Positions 23,717 to 33,297 of a DNA stretch of 64,000 bases are shown here, piece by piece. The stretch's first letter is position 1. The number at the start of each line of letters is the position of its first letter. Location: contig NZ_BATI01000005.1 in assembly GCF_000467105.1 (NCBI RefSeq), positions 62,001 through 126,000 on the forward strand, read 5' to 3'. Under the pieces are notes generated by a model. It was not told the origin of the DNA. It searched no databases and saw nothing but the letters and a program-made list of their open reading frames with translations. Made by a program: the position numbers and the translations under genes. This DNA comes from Aquipseudomonas alcaligenes NBRC 14159 (lineage in GTDB: Bacteria; Pseudomonadota; Gammaproteobacteria; Pseudomonadales; Pseudomonadaceae).

Positions 23717-25180
23717 ATGGATGCGTGGATTCGCGATCTCTCCCTGAAATACAAGTTCTGGGCCGTCAACCTGGTGGCCTTCTTCACCACGCTGTTGCTG
23801 GTGTTGTTCGCCATGCAGCAGGAACAGGCCGGTCGCGCCGACGCCGCGCGCGAGGCTGCCCAGGCACGCGCGCAACTGCTGGACGCCTGGCCGGCGGACG
23901 TGCCGCTGCCGCGTGACGCGCAACTACTGCCCTTCCCCGCCAGCGGCCAGCCGCCGCTGGGCTTGTCGTCGTCTGCCCGCGGCTGGACGGAGCTGGAACA
24001 CGACGCGCTGTGGGGCGACTCGCCGGTGATCGGCGCCTGGGTCCAGGAAGTCGCCGGCCAGCGCGTGGCAGTGACCGCGCAGGCGCCGAGCCTGTGGCAG
24101 GTGTTCGAGGACCGGGCCGGTGCCTATGCGGTTAGCGTCTTCGTGCTGATGCTGCTCCTGCTGGCGGCCTCGCAACTGCTGATCCATTTCATCCTCAGCC
24201 ACCTGAACCAGTTGAAAGACGTGATGCTGCACGTGGAGCGCAGCGGCGACCTGTCCGCCCGCGCCGAACTGAACAGCGGCGACGAGGTGGGCCAGATGGC
24301 CAATGCCTTCAACGCCATGCAGGCCGGCTACCAGCGCGTGGTCGGCACCGTGGCCCAGGCCGCCGCCAGCCTCGACGAAGGCGCAAGGCGCCTGGCCAGC
24401 AGCATGGAGCAGGTACGCAGCGGCATGCTCGGCCAGCAGAGCGAGACCGACCAGGCCGCCACCGCGATCAACGAAATGTCCACCACCGTGCACCATATCG
24501 CCCAGCACGCCGCCGATACCCGCGACCAGTCCACCGAGGCGGATCGCCTCAGCGGCGTCGGCCAGCAGGTGGTGGCACGCGCCGGTTCGGCCATCGCCAA
24601 CCTGTCGCAAGGCGTGCAGCAGACGGCCGAGATGATCCAGAAGCTGGCCGACGACAGCCGCACCATCGGCGGCATGGTCGAGACCATCCACGGCATTGCA
24701 GAACAGACCAACCTGCTGGCGCTCAACGCCGCCATCGAAGCGGCGCGTGCCGGTGAAATGGGCCGCGGCTTCGCCGTGGTGGCCGACGAGGTACGCAACC
24801 TGGCCAAGCGCGTGCAGGACTCCACCGACGAGATCACCCGCATGATCGGCACCCTGCAGGCGGCCAGCCGCGATGCCGTGGAGTTCATGCAGGAAAGCTC
24901 GATCAAGGCCGACCACTGCGTGCAGGAGGCCAATGCCGCCGGCGCGGCCCTGGGCGATATCGCCCGCGCCGTGGCGCTGATGCGCGAGAGCAACACGCAG
25001 ATCGCCGTGGCCGCCGAGCAGCAGAGCCAGGTCGCCGAGGAGATGACCCGCTCGGTGGTGGGCATCCGCGACGTCACCGAGCAGACCGTGCAGCAGACCC
25101 TGGCCTCGGCCAGCACCAGCGGTGAGCTGGTGGGGCTGGCCGAAGAGCTGGGCAAGGCGATTCGCAAGCTCAGACTGTAA
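23717..25180 (+). CDS. Methyl-accepting chemotaxis protein
   Basis: The ATG at 23717 gives 487 residues; in-frame ATGs at 23702 and 23666 are possible. The membrane segments lie at about 10-34 ([20 protein letters not shown]) and 138-158, with a small periplasmic region of about 100 residues between them. A HAMP region follows at about 160-212, then the signalling domain. The highly conserved hairpin tip is present as [20 protein letters not shown] with [18 protein letters not shown]. The protein should signal to CheA/CheW at the inner membrane. The small sensor domain is not one I can name. An Anr-like box upstream suggests control by oxygen supply. Confidence 0.9.
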   Translation: MDAWIRDLSLKYKFWAVNLVAFFTTLLLVLFAMQQEQAGRADAAREAAQARAQLLDAWPADVPLPRDAQLLPFPASGQPPLGLSSSARGWTELEHDALWGDSPVIGAWVQEVAGQRVAVTAQAPSLWQVFEDRAGAYAVSVFVLMLLLLAASQLLIHFILSHLNQLKDVMLHVERSGDLSARAELNSGDEVGQMANAFNAMQAGYQRVVGTVAQAAASLDEGARRLASSMEQVRSGMLGQQSETDQAATAINEMSTTVHHIAQHAADTRDQSTEADRLSGVGQQVVARAGSAIANLSQGVQQTAEMIQKLADDSRTIGGMVETIHGIAEQTNLLALNAAIEAARAGEMGRGFAVVADEVRNLAKRVQDSTDEITRMIGTLQAASRDAVEFMQESSIKADHCVQEANAAGAALGDIARAVALMRESNTQIAVAAEQQSQVAEEMTRSVVGIRDVTEQTVQQTLASASTSGELVGLAEELGKAIRKLRL

Positions 25181-25291
25181 GAGGCCCCGGCGCGCGAGCC
25201 ATTGTCGTGCGCCGGACCGCCGGATCACCCCATCGGCAGTCGGGTTATGATCGGCGCACTCCCCCAGCGATTCAGCCAGGCGCGCGCCGTC

Positions 25292-25696
25292 ATGCCCTTC
25301 ATTACCACCCGCACCATTCTGTTTGGCGACTGCGACCCCGCTGGGATCGTCTACACGCCGCGCATCGCCTACTTCGTCATCGAGGCGATCCACGACTTTC
25401 TCTCTGATCGCCTCGACGGCGAGGGCCTGCGCAAGGTCTTCGCCATGGGCATCCTGCCGCCGGCGCGAGCGCTGTCGATCGAATTCCTCTCGCCCATGAC
25501 CTGGGACGAGGTGATCAGTATCGAGGTAGGTAGCGAAGCGCCCGGCACCACCTCGTTCGGCTTCGTCGTGGAAGGCCGCCAGGCCTCGGGCGAGGTGACC
25601 TTCCGCGCCTCGATGACCCAGGTGTGCATCTGCCCCGAGAGCAAGCAGCCGACCGCCCTGCCCGAGGCCTTGCGCCAGGCGCTACTGCCCGAATAA
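25292..25696 (+). CDS. Acyl-CoA thioesterase (4HBT hot-dog fold)
   Basis: I start at the ATG at 25292, where the fold begins; the upstream frame back to 25202 looks non-coding. The 134-residue protein opens FITTRTILFGDCDPAGIVYT, in which DCDPAGIVY carries the catalytic Asp and the loop typical of 4-hydroxybenzoyl-CoA thioesterase-like enzymes (YbgC group). AYFVIEAIHDFL is the central hot-dog helix. It should hydrolyse an acyl- or aroyl-CoA in the cytoplasm. It is convergent with fadD1, with a strong bidirectional terminator between them. The substrate is not known. Confidence 0.85.
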   Translation: MPFITTRTILFGDCDPAGIVYTPRIAYFVIEAIHDFLSDRLDGEGLRKVFAMGILPPARALSIEFLSPMTWDEVISIEVGSEAPGTTSFGFVVEGRQASGEVTFRASMTQVCICPESKQPTALPEALRQALLPE

Positions 25697-25712
25697 GAGA
25701 ACCGCAGAAACG

Positions 25713-25740
25713 AAAAAGCCCCGCCTAGGCGGGGCTTTTT
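25713..25740. terminator. Bidirectional rho-independent terminator
   Basis: A 13-base arm, AAAAAGCCCCGCC, is followed by TA and its exact complement ending in TTTTT. With A-runs and T-runs on both sides it can stop transcripts from the thioesterase gene and from fadD1, which face each other here. Confidence 0.92.
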
Positions 25741-25754
25741 CATAGCGGAGAAGA

Positions 25755-27446
25755 TCAGGCCGTGGCGGCCAGCTTCTTCAGCTCCTGGTCGCGCAGCTCG
25801 CGGCGCAGGATCTTGCCGACGTTGGTGGTCGGCAGGCTGTCGCGGAACTCGACGAAACGCGGCACCTTGTAGCCGGTGACGTTGGAGCGCATGTGCTCCA
25901 TCACCTGCTCCTTGGTCAGGCTCTCGCCCGGGCGCACCACGATGAAGACCTTGATCGCCTCGCCCGACTTCTCGTCCGGCACGCCGATGGCGGCGCACTG
26001 CAGCACGCCCGGCAGGGTGGCGAGCACGTCTTCCAGCTCGTTCGGGTACACGTTGAAGCCGGACACCAGGATCATGTCCTTCTTGCGGTCGACGATGCGC
26101 ATGTAGCCGTCGTCCTGGATCACCGCGATGTCGCCGGTCTTCAGCCAGCCGTTGGCATCGAGCATCTCGTCGGTGGCGTCCTGGCGCTGCCAGTAGCCCT
26201 TCATCACCTGCGGACCCTTGACGCACAGCTCGCCACGCTCGCCCATGGCGAGATCGTTGCCTTCGTCATCGATGACCTTGCACAGGGTAGAAGGCACCGG
26301 AATGCCGATGGTGCCAACCTGGATGTTCTGGTACGGGTTGACCGACACCACCGGGCTGGTTTCGGTCATGCCGTAACCTTCACAGATGGAGCAGCCAGTG
26401 ACTTCCTTCCAGCGCTCGGCGGTGGCCAGTTGCAGAGCCATGCCACCGGACAGGGTCAGCTTCAGGCTGGACAGGTCCAGACGGCGGAAGTCCTCGTTGT
26501 TGCACAGGGCGACGAACAGGGTGTTGAGACCGACGAAGGCGGTGAACTTCCACTTGCCCAGTTCCTTCACGGTGCCCGGCAGGTCGCGCGGGTTGGTGAT
26601 GAGGATGTTGTGGTTGCCGGTCAGCATCATCGCCATGCAATGGAAGGTGAAGGCGTAGATGTGATAGAGCGGCAGCGGACAGATCACGGTCTCGCAGCCT
26701 TCACCGAGGTTGGAGCCCATCAGCGCCTTGGACTGCAACATGTTGGCCACCAGGTTGCGGTGGGTCAGCATGGCGCCCTTGGCAACGCCGGTGGTGCCGC
26801 CGGTGTACTGCAGCACGGCGATGTCGCCATTGCTCGGGCTGGCTTCGCTGACCGGCTTGCCACGGCCCAGGGCCAGGGCCTTGGTCAGCTTGACGGCCTG
26901 CGGCAGGTTGAAGGCCGGGACCATCTTCTTCACGTGCTTGACCACGGTGTTGACCAGCAGGCGCTTGAGCGGCGGCAGCAGGTCACCCACTTCGGTGACG
27001 ATGACGTGCTTGATGCCGGTCTTGGGCAGCACTTCCTCGGCCAGGTGAGCCATGTTGGCCAGGCACACCAGCGCCTTGGCACCGGAGTCGTTGAACTGGT
27101 GTTCCATCTCCCGAGCGGTGTACAGCGGGTTGGTGTTGACCACGATCATGCCGGCGCGCAGGGCACCGAATACCACGACGGGGTATTGCAGGACGTTGGG
27201 CAACTGCACGGCGATGCGATCGCCGGCCTTGAGGTCGGTATGGTTCTGCAGGTAGGCGGCGAAGACGCCGGAGAGCTCGTACAGCTCGCCGTAGGTCAGG
27301 GTCTTGCCCATGTTGCTGAAAGCAGGCTTATCGGCAAAACGTTGGCAGGACTCTTTCAGTACGGCCTGGATATTGGGGTACTGGTCGGCATCGATTTCGG
27401 CAGCGATTCCGACAGGATATTTGTCCTTCCAGAAGTTATCGGTCAT
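25755..27446 (-). CDS. fadD1: Long-chain fatty acid-CoA ligase FadD1
   Basis: This 563-residue AMP-forming ligase has the P-loop-like YTGGTTGVAKGA motif near residues 213-224, the GYGMTETSP motif in the adenylate-binding region, the TGDIAVIQDDGYMRIVDR hinge segment and RKKDMI, and the C-terminal catalytic Lys in VGKILRREL. It activates long-chain fatty acids to acyl-CoA at the inner face of the cytoplasmic membrane, the entry step to beta-oxidation. AGGAG precedes the start at 27446. It lies downstream of a paralogue, fadD2, on the same strand, a pair also known from other pseudomonads. A terminator between them suggests separate control of fadD1. Confidence 0.93.
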   Translation of the reverse strand: MTDNFWKDKYPVGIAAEIDADQYPNIQAVLKESCQRFADKPAFSNMGKTLTYGELYELSGVFAAYLQNHTDLKAGDRIAVQLPNVLQYPVVVFGALRAGMIVVNTNPLYTAREMEHQFNDSGAKALVCLANMAHLAEEVLPKTGIKHVIVTEVGDLLPPLKRLLVNTVVKHVKKMVPAFNLPQAVKLTKALALGRGKPVSEASPSNGDIAVLQYTGGTTGVAKGAMLTHRNLVANMLQSKALMGSNLGEGCETVICPLPLYHIYAFTFHCMAMMLTGNHNILITNPRDLPGTVKELGKWKFTAFVGLNTLFVALCNNEDFRRLDLSSLKLTLSGGMALQLATAERWKEVTGCSICEGYGMTETSPVVSVNPYQNIQVGTIGIPVPSTLCKVIDDEGNDLAMGERGELCVKGPQVMKGYWQRQDATDEMLDANGWLKTGDIAVIQDDGYMRIVDRKKDMILVSGFNVYPNELEDVLATLPGVLQCAAIGVPDEKSGEAIKVFIVVRPGESLTKEQVMEHMRSNVTGYKVPRFVEFRDSLPTTNVGKILRRELRDQELKKLAATA

Positions 27447-27609
27447 GGAAGCCTACTCCTGAGCAACAGCTTGTCTACACCGCGCGTAATGGCGGTTGTT
27501 TGTTGTGATGATTGACCTTGACGCGAGGTGGGGACTGGCGCAAAGCGTGCCGAGAGTAGCAGCTTTGCCGGGGAGCGCCTAGCACCAAACATGGCCCCGG
27601 CGGTCAGAA

Positions 27610-27639
27610 AAATGACCGATCATATTCGATCGGTCATTT
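27610..27639 (-). terminator. Terminator after fadD2
   Basis: Arms AAATGACCGATC (27610-27621) and GATCGGTCATTT (27628-27639) are perfect complements around a 6-base loop. Read on the minus strand, the second arm runs into TTTTTCTG, as in rho-independent terminators. It starts about 39 bases beyond the fadD2 stop codon. An operator role is also possible because of its symmetry. Confidence 0.75.
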
Positions 27640-27677
27640 CCTGATGGAGCAGATGGGAACCGCTTGAGGACGGGGCC

Positions 27678-29366
<1,689 letters not shown>

Positions 29367-29564
29367 TGTTGTTATTCCCCTAGACCTGAAGATGCGGGCC
29401 AGCCACCTGGGTCGCGGCCGGGCTGATCAGGAACTTAACAGCTCCATCCGCGCCGGCATATCCCCCGATGGCGCTCATTGACCACGTGAATCTTTACCAT
29501 GCTTTTCAGCGATTCCCCGCGCACTGGTCTATAGCTAGAAGGCGCCCCCTGTCTGGCACCCACC

Positions 29565-30289
29565 ATGTATCGCCCCCTGCTGCTCGCCACCCTTGCCCTG
29601 CTCTGCCTGCCGCTGGCGGCCGAACCGCGCCTGGCTACCCTGGAATACCCTCCCTACAGCTCGCAGACCCAGGCGGCCGGCGGCAGCATCGTCGAACTGA
29701 CCCGCAGCGCCTTCGCCACCCAGGGCTACACCCCGAGCATCGACTTCATGCCCTGGGCGCGGGTGCGCGCCGAGCTGCGTTCCGGCCGCTACCAGGGGGC
29801 ACTGGCGCTGTGGCCCCAGGAAATCCGGGAAGAGCGGCTGCACGCCTCACGCCGCTGTTCTACAGCCAGCTCGGGTTCTTCGTGCGGCGCGACACGCCCG
29901 TGCACTTCACCGACCTGAGCGAACTGCACGGCCGGCGGGTGGGCATCGTGCGCGGCTACGGCTACCCGCCGCGCATCCTCGGCTCCGGCATCGTCACCGA
30001 GGAAGCGGTGGACGACATCAGCAACCTGCGCAAGCTGGCCGCCCGACGCTTCGACCTGGTGTTGCTGGAGCGCCTGGTCGGCGAGCACCTGATGACCGGC
30101 GACAGCGAGCTGCGCGGCCAGCTGATCTGGCAGGAGCCGGCGCTGGAACGCATCCCGCTGGTGGTCGGCTTCAGCGCCCCGCAAGCCGGCCAACCGGACT
30201 GGGCCGCGATCTTCGAGCGCGGCCTGCGCGAGCTGCACGCCAGCGGCGAGTACCTGCGCATCCTCAAACGCCACAGCGAGTGGCGCTAG
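29565..30289 (+). pseudogene. Frameshifted periplasmic solute-binding protein (SBP_bac_3 type)
   Basis: The N-terminal part reads in one frame from the ATG at 29565: signal peptide LLLATLALLCLPLAA, then RLATLEYPPYSSQTQAAGG and FMPWARVRAELRSGRYQGAL. After EERLHAS near 29849 family-like sequence continues only in the -1 frame (PLFYSQLGFFVRRDTPVHF onward, to the stop at 30287-30289). One C inserted in the run near 29850-29854 would restore a protein of about 241 residues reading LHASRPLFYS. This is either a real inactivating mutation or a base error in the sequence. The family matches those at 1993 and 15343. No transporter gene is adjacent. Confidence 0.82.
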
Positions 30290-30353
30290 CGGCCCTTTGC
30301 GCAGGTGCCCCGGCCATGCACAATGCCGCCAATAACCGGGCACAAGGATCGCC

Positions 30354-31313
30354 ATGCACCCACAAGACTTCCGGATCGGCGCCAGTGACGGCACCGCCCT
30401 GCGCGTACTCCACTGGCCGACCGAGACACCGCCCAAGGCGCTGCTGATGATTGCCCACGGCATGGCCGAACATGCCGAGCGCTATGCGCGCCTGGCCGAG
30501 GTGTTCACCGCCGCCGGCTATGGTGTGTACGCCATGGATCAGCGCGGTCACGGCCGCACGGCGGACCAGGGCATGCTCGGCCACTACGCCGACGCGGACG
30601 GCTGGAACAAGGTGGTCGGTGACCTGGCCACGCTCAATCACCACATTCGCAAACAGCACCCGCAGGCGCCGATCTTCCTCCTCGGCCACAGCATGGGCAG
30701 CTACATCGGCATGGCCTACCTGATGCAGCACAGCTGCAGCCTGCAGGGCGCCATCCTGTCCGGCTCGAACTACCAGCCACTGCCGGTCTACCAGGCCGCC
30801 AGCCTGATCACCCGTTTCGAGCGCTGGCGCCTGGGCCCGACCGGACGCAGCCGGCTGATCGACTTCCTGTCCTTCGGCTCGTTCAACAAGGCCTTCAAGC
30901 CCAACCGCACCGGCTTCGACTGGCTCAGTCGCGACCCGGCGGAAGTGGACAAGTACGTGACCGACCCGCTGTGCGGCTTCGTCTGTACCACCCAGCTGTG
31001 GTGCGACCTGATGGGCGGCCTGCAACAGATCACCCCGGTGGAGAACCTGGCACAGATCGACGCCGATCTGCCGCTGCTGGTGATCGGCGGCGACCACGAC
31101 CCGGTCAGCCAGGGCAAGCGCCTCGGCGACCTGGCCGGCGCCCTGCGCACTGCCGGTCTGCACAACGTGGAGCTGAAGATCTATCCCGAGGCGCGCCACG
31201 AGCTGCTCAACGAGAGCAACCGCGACGAAGTCACCACCTACCTGCGCGACTGGCTGGACCGGGCCCTGGCCCGCAGCCGCGCGTGCACCCACCCCATCGA
31301 GGAACCCGTATGA
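30354..31313 (+). CDS. Alpha/beta hydrolase (lysophospholipase/monoacylglycerol lipase-like)
   Basis: This 319-residue protein has the serine-hydrolase pattern: MIAHGMAEHAERY near residue 35 (oxyanion region), YAMDQRGHGRT, the nucleophile elbow LGHSMGS near residue 118, and a late Asp and His (GGDHDPVS and ARHELLNES) completing the triad. Serine hydrolases with this AHGMAEH-start group cleave lysophospholipids or monoacylglycerols. No signal peptide is present, so it is cytoplasmic or membrane-associated. It overlaps the phaJ start by four bases (ATGA), so the two are translated together. Supply of fatty acids or acyl esters to the adjacent fadD genes is a reasonable inference. Confidence 0.85.
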   Translation: MHPQDFRIGASDGTALRVLHWPTETPPKALLMIAHGMAEHAERYARLAEVFTAAGYGVYAMDQRGHGRTADQGMLGHYADADGWNKVVGDLATLNHHIRKQHPQAPIFLLGHSMGSYIGMAYLMQHSCSLQGAILSGSNYQPLPVYQAASLITRFERWRLGPTGRSRLIDFLSFGSFNKAFKPNRTGFDWLSRDPAEVDKYVTDPLCGFVCTTQLWCDLMGGLQQITPVENLAQIDADLPLLVIGGDHDPVSQGKRLGDLAGALRTAGLHNVELKIYPEARHELLNESNRDEVTTYLRDWLDRALARSRACTHPIEEPV

Positions 31314-31780
31314 CCCTGGTCACCAACATCCCCTACGACAACCTTGAAGTCGGCCAGCAGGCCAGCCTGGAAAGGACCGTCGAGGAACGCGACATCCAGC
31401 TGTTCGCCGCCGTCTCCGGCGACAACAACCCGGTGCACCTGGATGCCGCCTTCGCTGCCGAGACGATGTTCAAGGAGCGCATCGCCCACGGCATGTTCAG
31501 CGGCGCCCTGATCAGCGCGGCCATCGCCTGCCGCCTGCCCGGCCCGGGCACCATCTACCTCGGCCAGCAGCTCAAGTTCACCCGTCCGGTGAAACTCGGT
31601 GACACCCTGACCGTGCAACTGGAAGTGCTGGAGAAACTGCCCAAGGGCCGCGTACGCCTGGCCACCCGCGTGTTCAACCAGAACCAGGAGCAGGTGGTCG
31701 ACGGCGAGGCCGAAGTGCTGGCGCCGCGCGCAGAGCAGACGCTGAATATGCCGGAGATGCCGATGGTCACGGTTGGCTGA
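31310..31780 (+). CDS. phaJ: (R)-specific enoyl-CoA hydratase PhaJ (MaoC family)
   Basis: This 156-residue MaoC-type protein has the catalytic hot-dog signature FAAVSGDNNPVHLD near residues 32-45, containing the Asp and His of hydratase 2 enzymes, followed by RIAHGMFSGALIS. PhaJ enzymes take trans-2-enoyl-CoA from beta-oxidation to (R)-3-hydroxyacyl-CoA for polyhydroxyalkanoate synthesis. The short single-domain length fits PhaJ. It is coupled to the hydrolase gene upstream and lies close to fadD1 and fadD2, giving a fatty-acid-to-PHA precursor set. A strong terminator follows. The closest P. aeruginosa relative appears to be PhaJ1, from memory of its sequence. Confidence 0.86.
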   Translation: MTLVTNIPYDNLEVGQQASLERTVEERDIQLFAAVSGDNNPVHLDAAFAAETMFKERIAHGMFSGALISAAIACRLPGPGTIYLGQQLKFTRPVKLGDTLTVQLEVLEKLPKGRVRLATRVFNQNQEQVVDGEAEVLAPRAEQTLNMPEMPMVTVG

Positions 31781-31791
31781 GGCTCGATCTG

Positions 31792-31827
31792 AAAGCCAGC
31801 CGGGCACCCAGCCCGGCTGGCTTTTTT
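31792..31827 (+). terminator. Rho-independent terminator after phaJ
   Basis: AAAGCCAGCCGGGC (31792-31805) pairs with GCCCGGCTGGCTTT (31811-31824) around a 5-base loop and is followed by a run of six T (31822-31827). It closes the hydrolase-phaJ transcript. Confidence 0.93.
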
Positions 31828-31856
31828 CATACCTAGAACTGTAGAGATCGCTGGAA

Positions 31857-32189
31857 ATGGAATTCTGGAAACCGAGTGTTCGTAAGCTGGCAACCACTGC
31901 GCTTCTCGTCGCGCTGTATCTCATCAATTCCGTCTCATCTGCAGCGATCGATGAGCTCTACAAAAAGCAGATGCTCAATCTCTATGAGCAAGCCGTTGAG
32001 AAGCACTCTGTTATCACAAGCAGAAGCCCCCTCAGTGACGACGCTTACGAGGCAGTGGGGACGTTCGTCAAAAGCGCCGAGTATCAGCAGTTCATGCAAA
32101 TGGGCTACATAAAATGGGCTATACAAGCCGCCATCGGCATCTTTCTGGCCTACTTCGCTGCCTGCCTGATCCATCGCAAAAAAAGCTAG
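31857..32189 (+). CDS. Hypothetical small membrane protein
   Basis: I do not recognise this 110-residue protein. Two membrane segments are visible: about 10-30 (ATTALLVALYLINSVSS, possibly a signal anchor) and about 85-104 (WAIQAAIGIFLAYFAACLI), with a charged C-terminus HRKKS. The middle, about 55 residues, is polar and probably extracytoplasmic. Its base composition is less GC-rich than its neighbours and its codon use has more A/T-ending codons, which hints at foreign origin or a recently acquired gene. It is isolated: phaJ's terminator lies upstream and a convergent HlyD gene begins to end 31 bases downstream. No ribosome site is obvious. Confidence 0.55.
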   Translation: MEFWKPSVRKLATTALLVALYLINSVSSAAIDELYKKQMLNLYEQAVEKHSVITSRSPLSDDAYEAVGTFVKSAEYQQFMQMGYIKWAIQAAIGIFLAYFAACLIHRKKS

Positions 32190-32219
32190 GGCATGCGCCC
32201 GAAGCCGCTGCCAACCCTC

Positions 32220-33080
32220 TTAATCCTGTTCCATAACCCTCACGCTCGCCGTCATCCCCGCACTCAGCAACAGCTCCTTGGGCAGCTCGTCCAGCTCGAT
32301 GCGTACCGGAATGCGCTGGGCCAGGCGCACCCAGTTGAAGGTCGGCTCGACATCGGCCAGCAGCTGCGCGTCCGCGGCGGCGTTGCGGTCGGTGATGCCG
32401 CGGCTGATGCTCTGCACCTTGCCCTGCAGCGGCTCGCCGCCGCTCATCAGGATCACCTCGGCCGGCGCGCCTACGCGGATGCCGGGCAGCTTGGTTTCCT
32501 CGAAGTAGGCCTGCACGTAGAAGGAATCATCCGCTACCAGCGCCATCACCGCCTGGCCGGCCTGCACGTAATTGCCCTGGGCCAGGTGCAGGTTGGTGAT
32601 CTGCCCCGCGCGCGGCGCGCGCACCTCGCTGCGCGCGAGGTTGAGCTCGGCCAGCTTGACCTCGGCCTCGGCCTGCTGGAACTCGGCGCGGGCGATCTCG
32701 GCGTTGATCTGCGCGTTTTCGCGCAGCTCGGCACTGATCGCCTGCGGCCCCAGGTGGACACGGCGCGAGGCCTCGTGCTGGCGCAGATTGAGCTGCTGGC
32801 GGCGCGTTTCGGCGAGCGCCCGGGCCTTGTCCAGCGCCGCCTGGTAGCGCTCGCGGTCGATGCTCATGAGCAGGTCGCCAGCCTTTACCTGCTGGTTGTC
32901 GCGCACTTTCAGCTCGACCACCCAGCCGGACACGTCCGGGGCGATGGTGACCACATCGGCGCGCACCCGCGCGTCGCGAGTCCAGGGCGCGATCATGTAG
33001 AAGTGCCACAGCCACCAGCCGGCCAGCAGGGCCAGCAGGACCACGGCGAGGGTCACGACAATACGGGGGATGCTTTGCAT
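32220..33080 (-). CDS. HlyD-type membrane fusion protein (efflux periplasmic adaptor)
   Basis: I start at the ATG at 33080, with GAGGAG upstream. The 286-residue protein has one N-terminal membrane helix (about 8-28, VVTLAVVLLALLAGWWLWHF), then a barrel-sandwich hybrid segment (TRDARVRADVVTIAPDVSG), a coiled-coil hairpin at about 90-160 (rich in ARALAETRRQQLNLRQ and AEVKLAELNLARSEV), and a return lipoyl half ending in beta barrel. It is the periplasmic adaptor of the FUSC-DUF1656-HlyD system, similar to AaeA of the aromatic-acid exporter. It connects the FUSC pump to an outer-membrane channel encoded elsewhere. It is the last gene of its operon on the minus strand. Confidence 0.88.
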   Translation of the reverse strand: MQSIPRIVVTLAVVLLALLAGWWLWHFYMIAPWTRDARVRADVVTIAPDVSGWVVELKVRDNQQVKAGDLLMSIDRERYQAALDKARALAETRRQQLNLRQHEASRRVHLGPQAISAELRENAQINAEIARAEFQQAEAEVKLAELNLARSEVRAPRAGQITNLHLAQGNYVQAGQAVMALVADDSFYVQAYFEETKLPGIRVGAPAEVILMSGGEPLQGKVQSISRGITDRNAAADAQLLADVEPTFNWVRLAQRIPVRIELDELPKELLLSAGMTASVRVMEQD

Positions 33081-33090
33081 TTCAGGCTCC

Positions 33091-33297
33091 TCACCAGGTA
33101 GCGAACAGCGCCAGCAACCCGGCCAGCACACAGACATACAGGGCACAATCGAACAGCGCTTCGTGCCAGATCCAGCGCGCCAGGCCGGCGCGCTGCAGGC
33201 CCAGGCGCAGCACGCCGGTCAGCAGCAGCGCCAGCAGCGCGTACAGCAGCATGGGGCTGAGCAGCACGCCACCCAGCGCCCATTCACGCAATTCCAT
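33091..33297 (-). CDS. DUF1656 family protein (AaeX-like)
   Basis: This 68-residue protein has two hydrophobic segments (about 13-33 and 48-66) and the DUF1656 opening MELREWALGGVLLSPMLLYA. It overlaps the end of the FUSC gene by 14 bases and ends 10 bases before the HlyD gene, the constant middle position of DUF1656 in FUSC efflux operons. Its role is unknown, but it is thought to be an accessory membrane component. The size and order leave little doubt about the family. Confidence 0.87.
   Translation of the reverse strand: MELREWALGGVLLSPMLLYALLALLLTGVLRLGLQRAGLARWIWHEALFDCALYVCVLAGLLALFATW

Noticed and set aside
32193..33101. Plus-strand open frame opposite the FUSC-linked HlyD gene
   Set aside because: It is antisense to the HlyD gene and has shadow-like composition.
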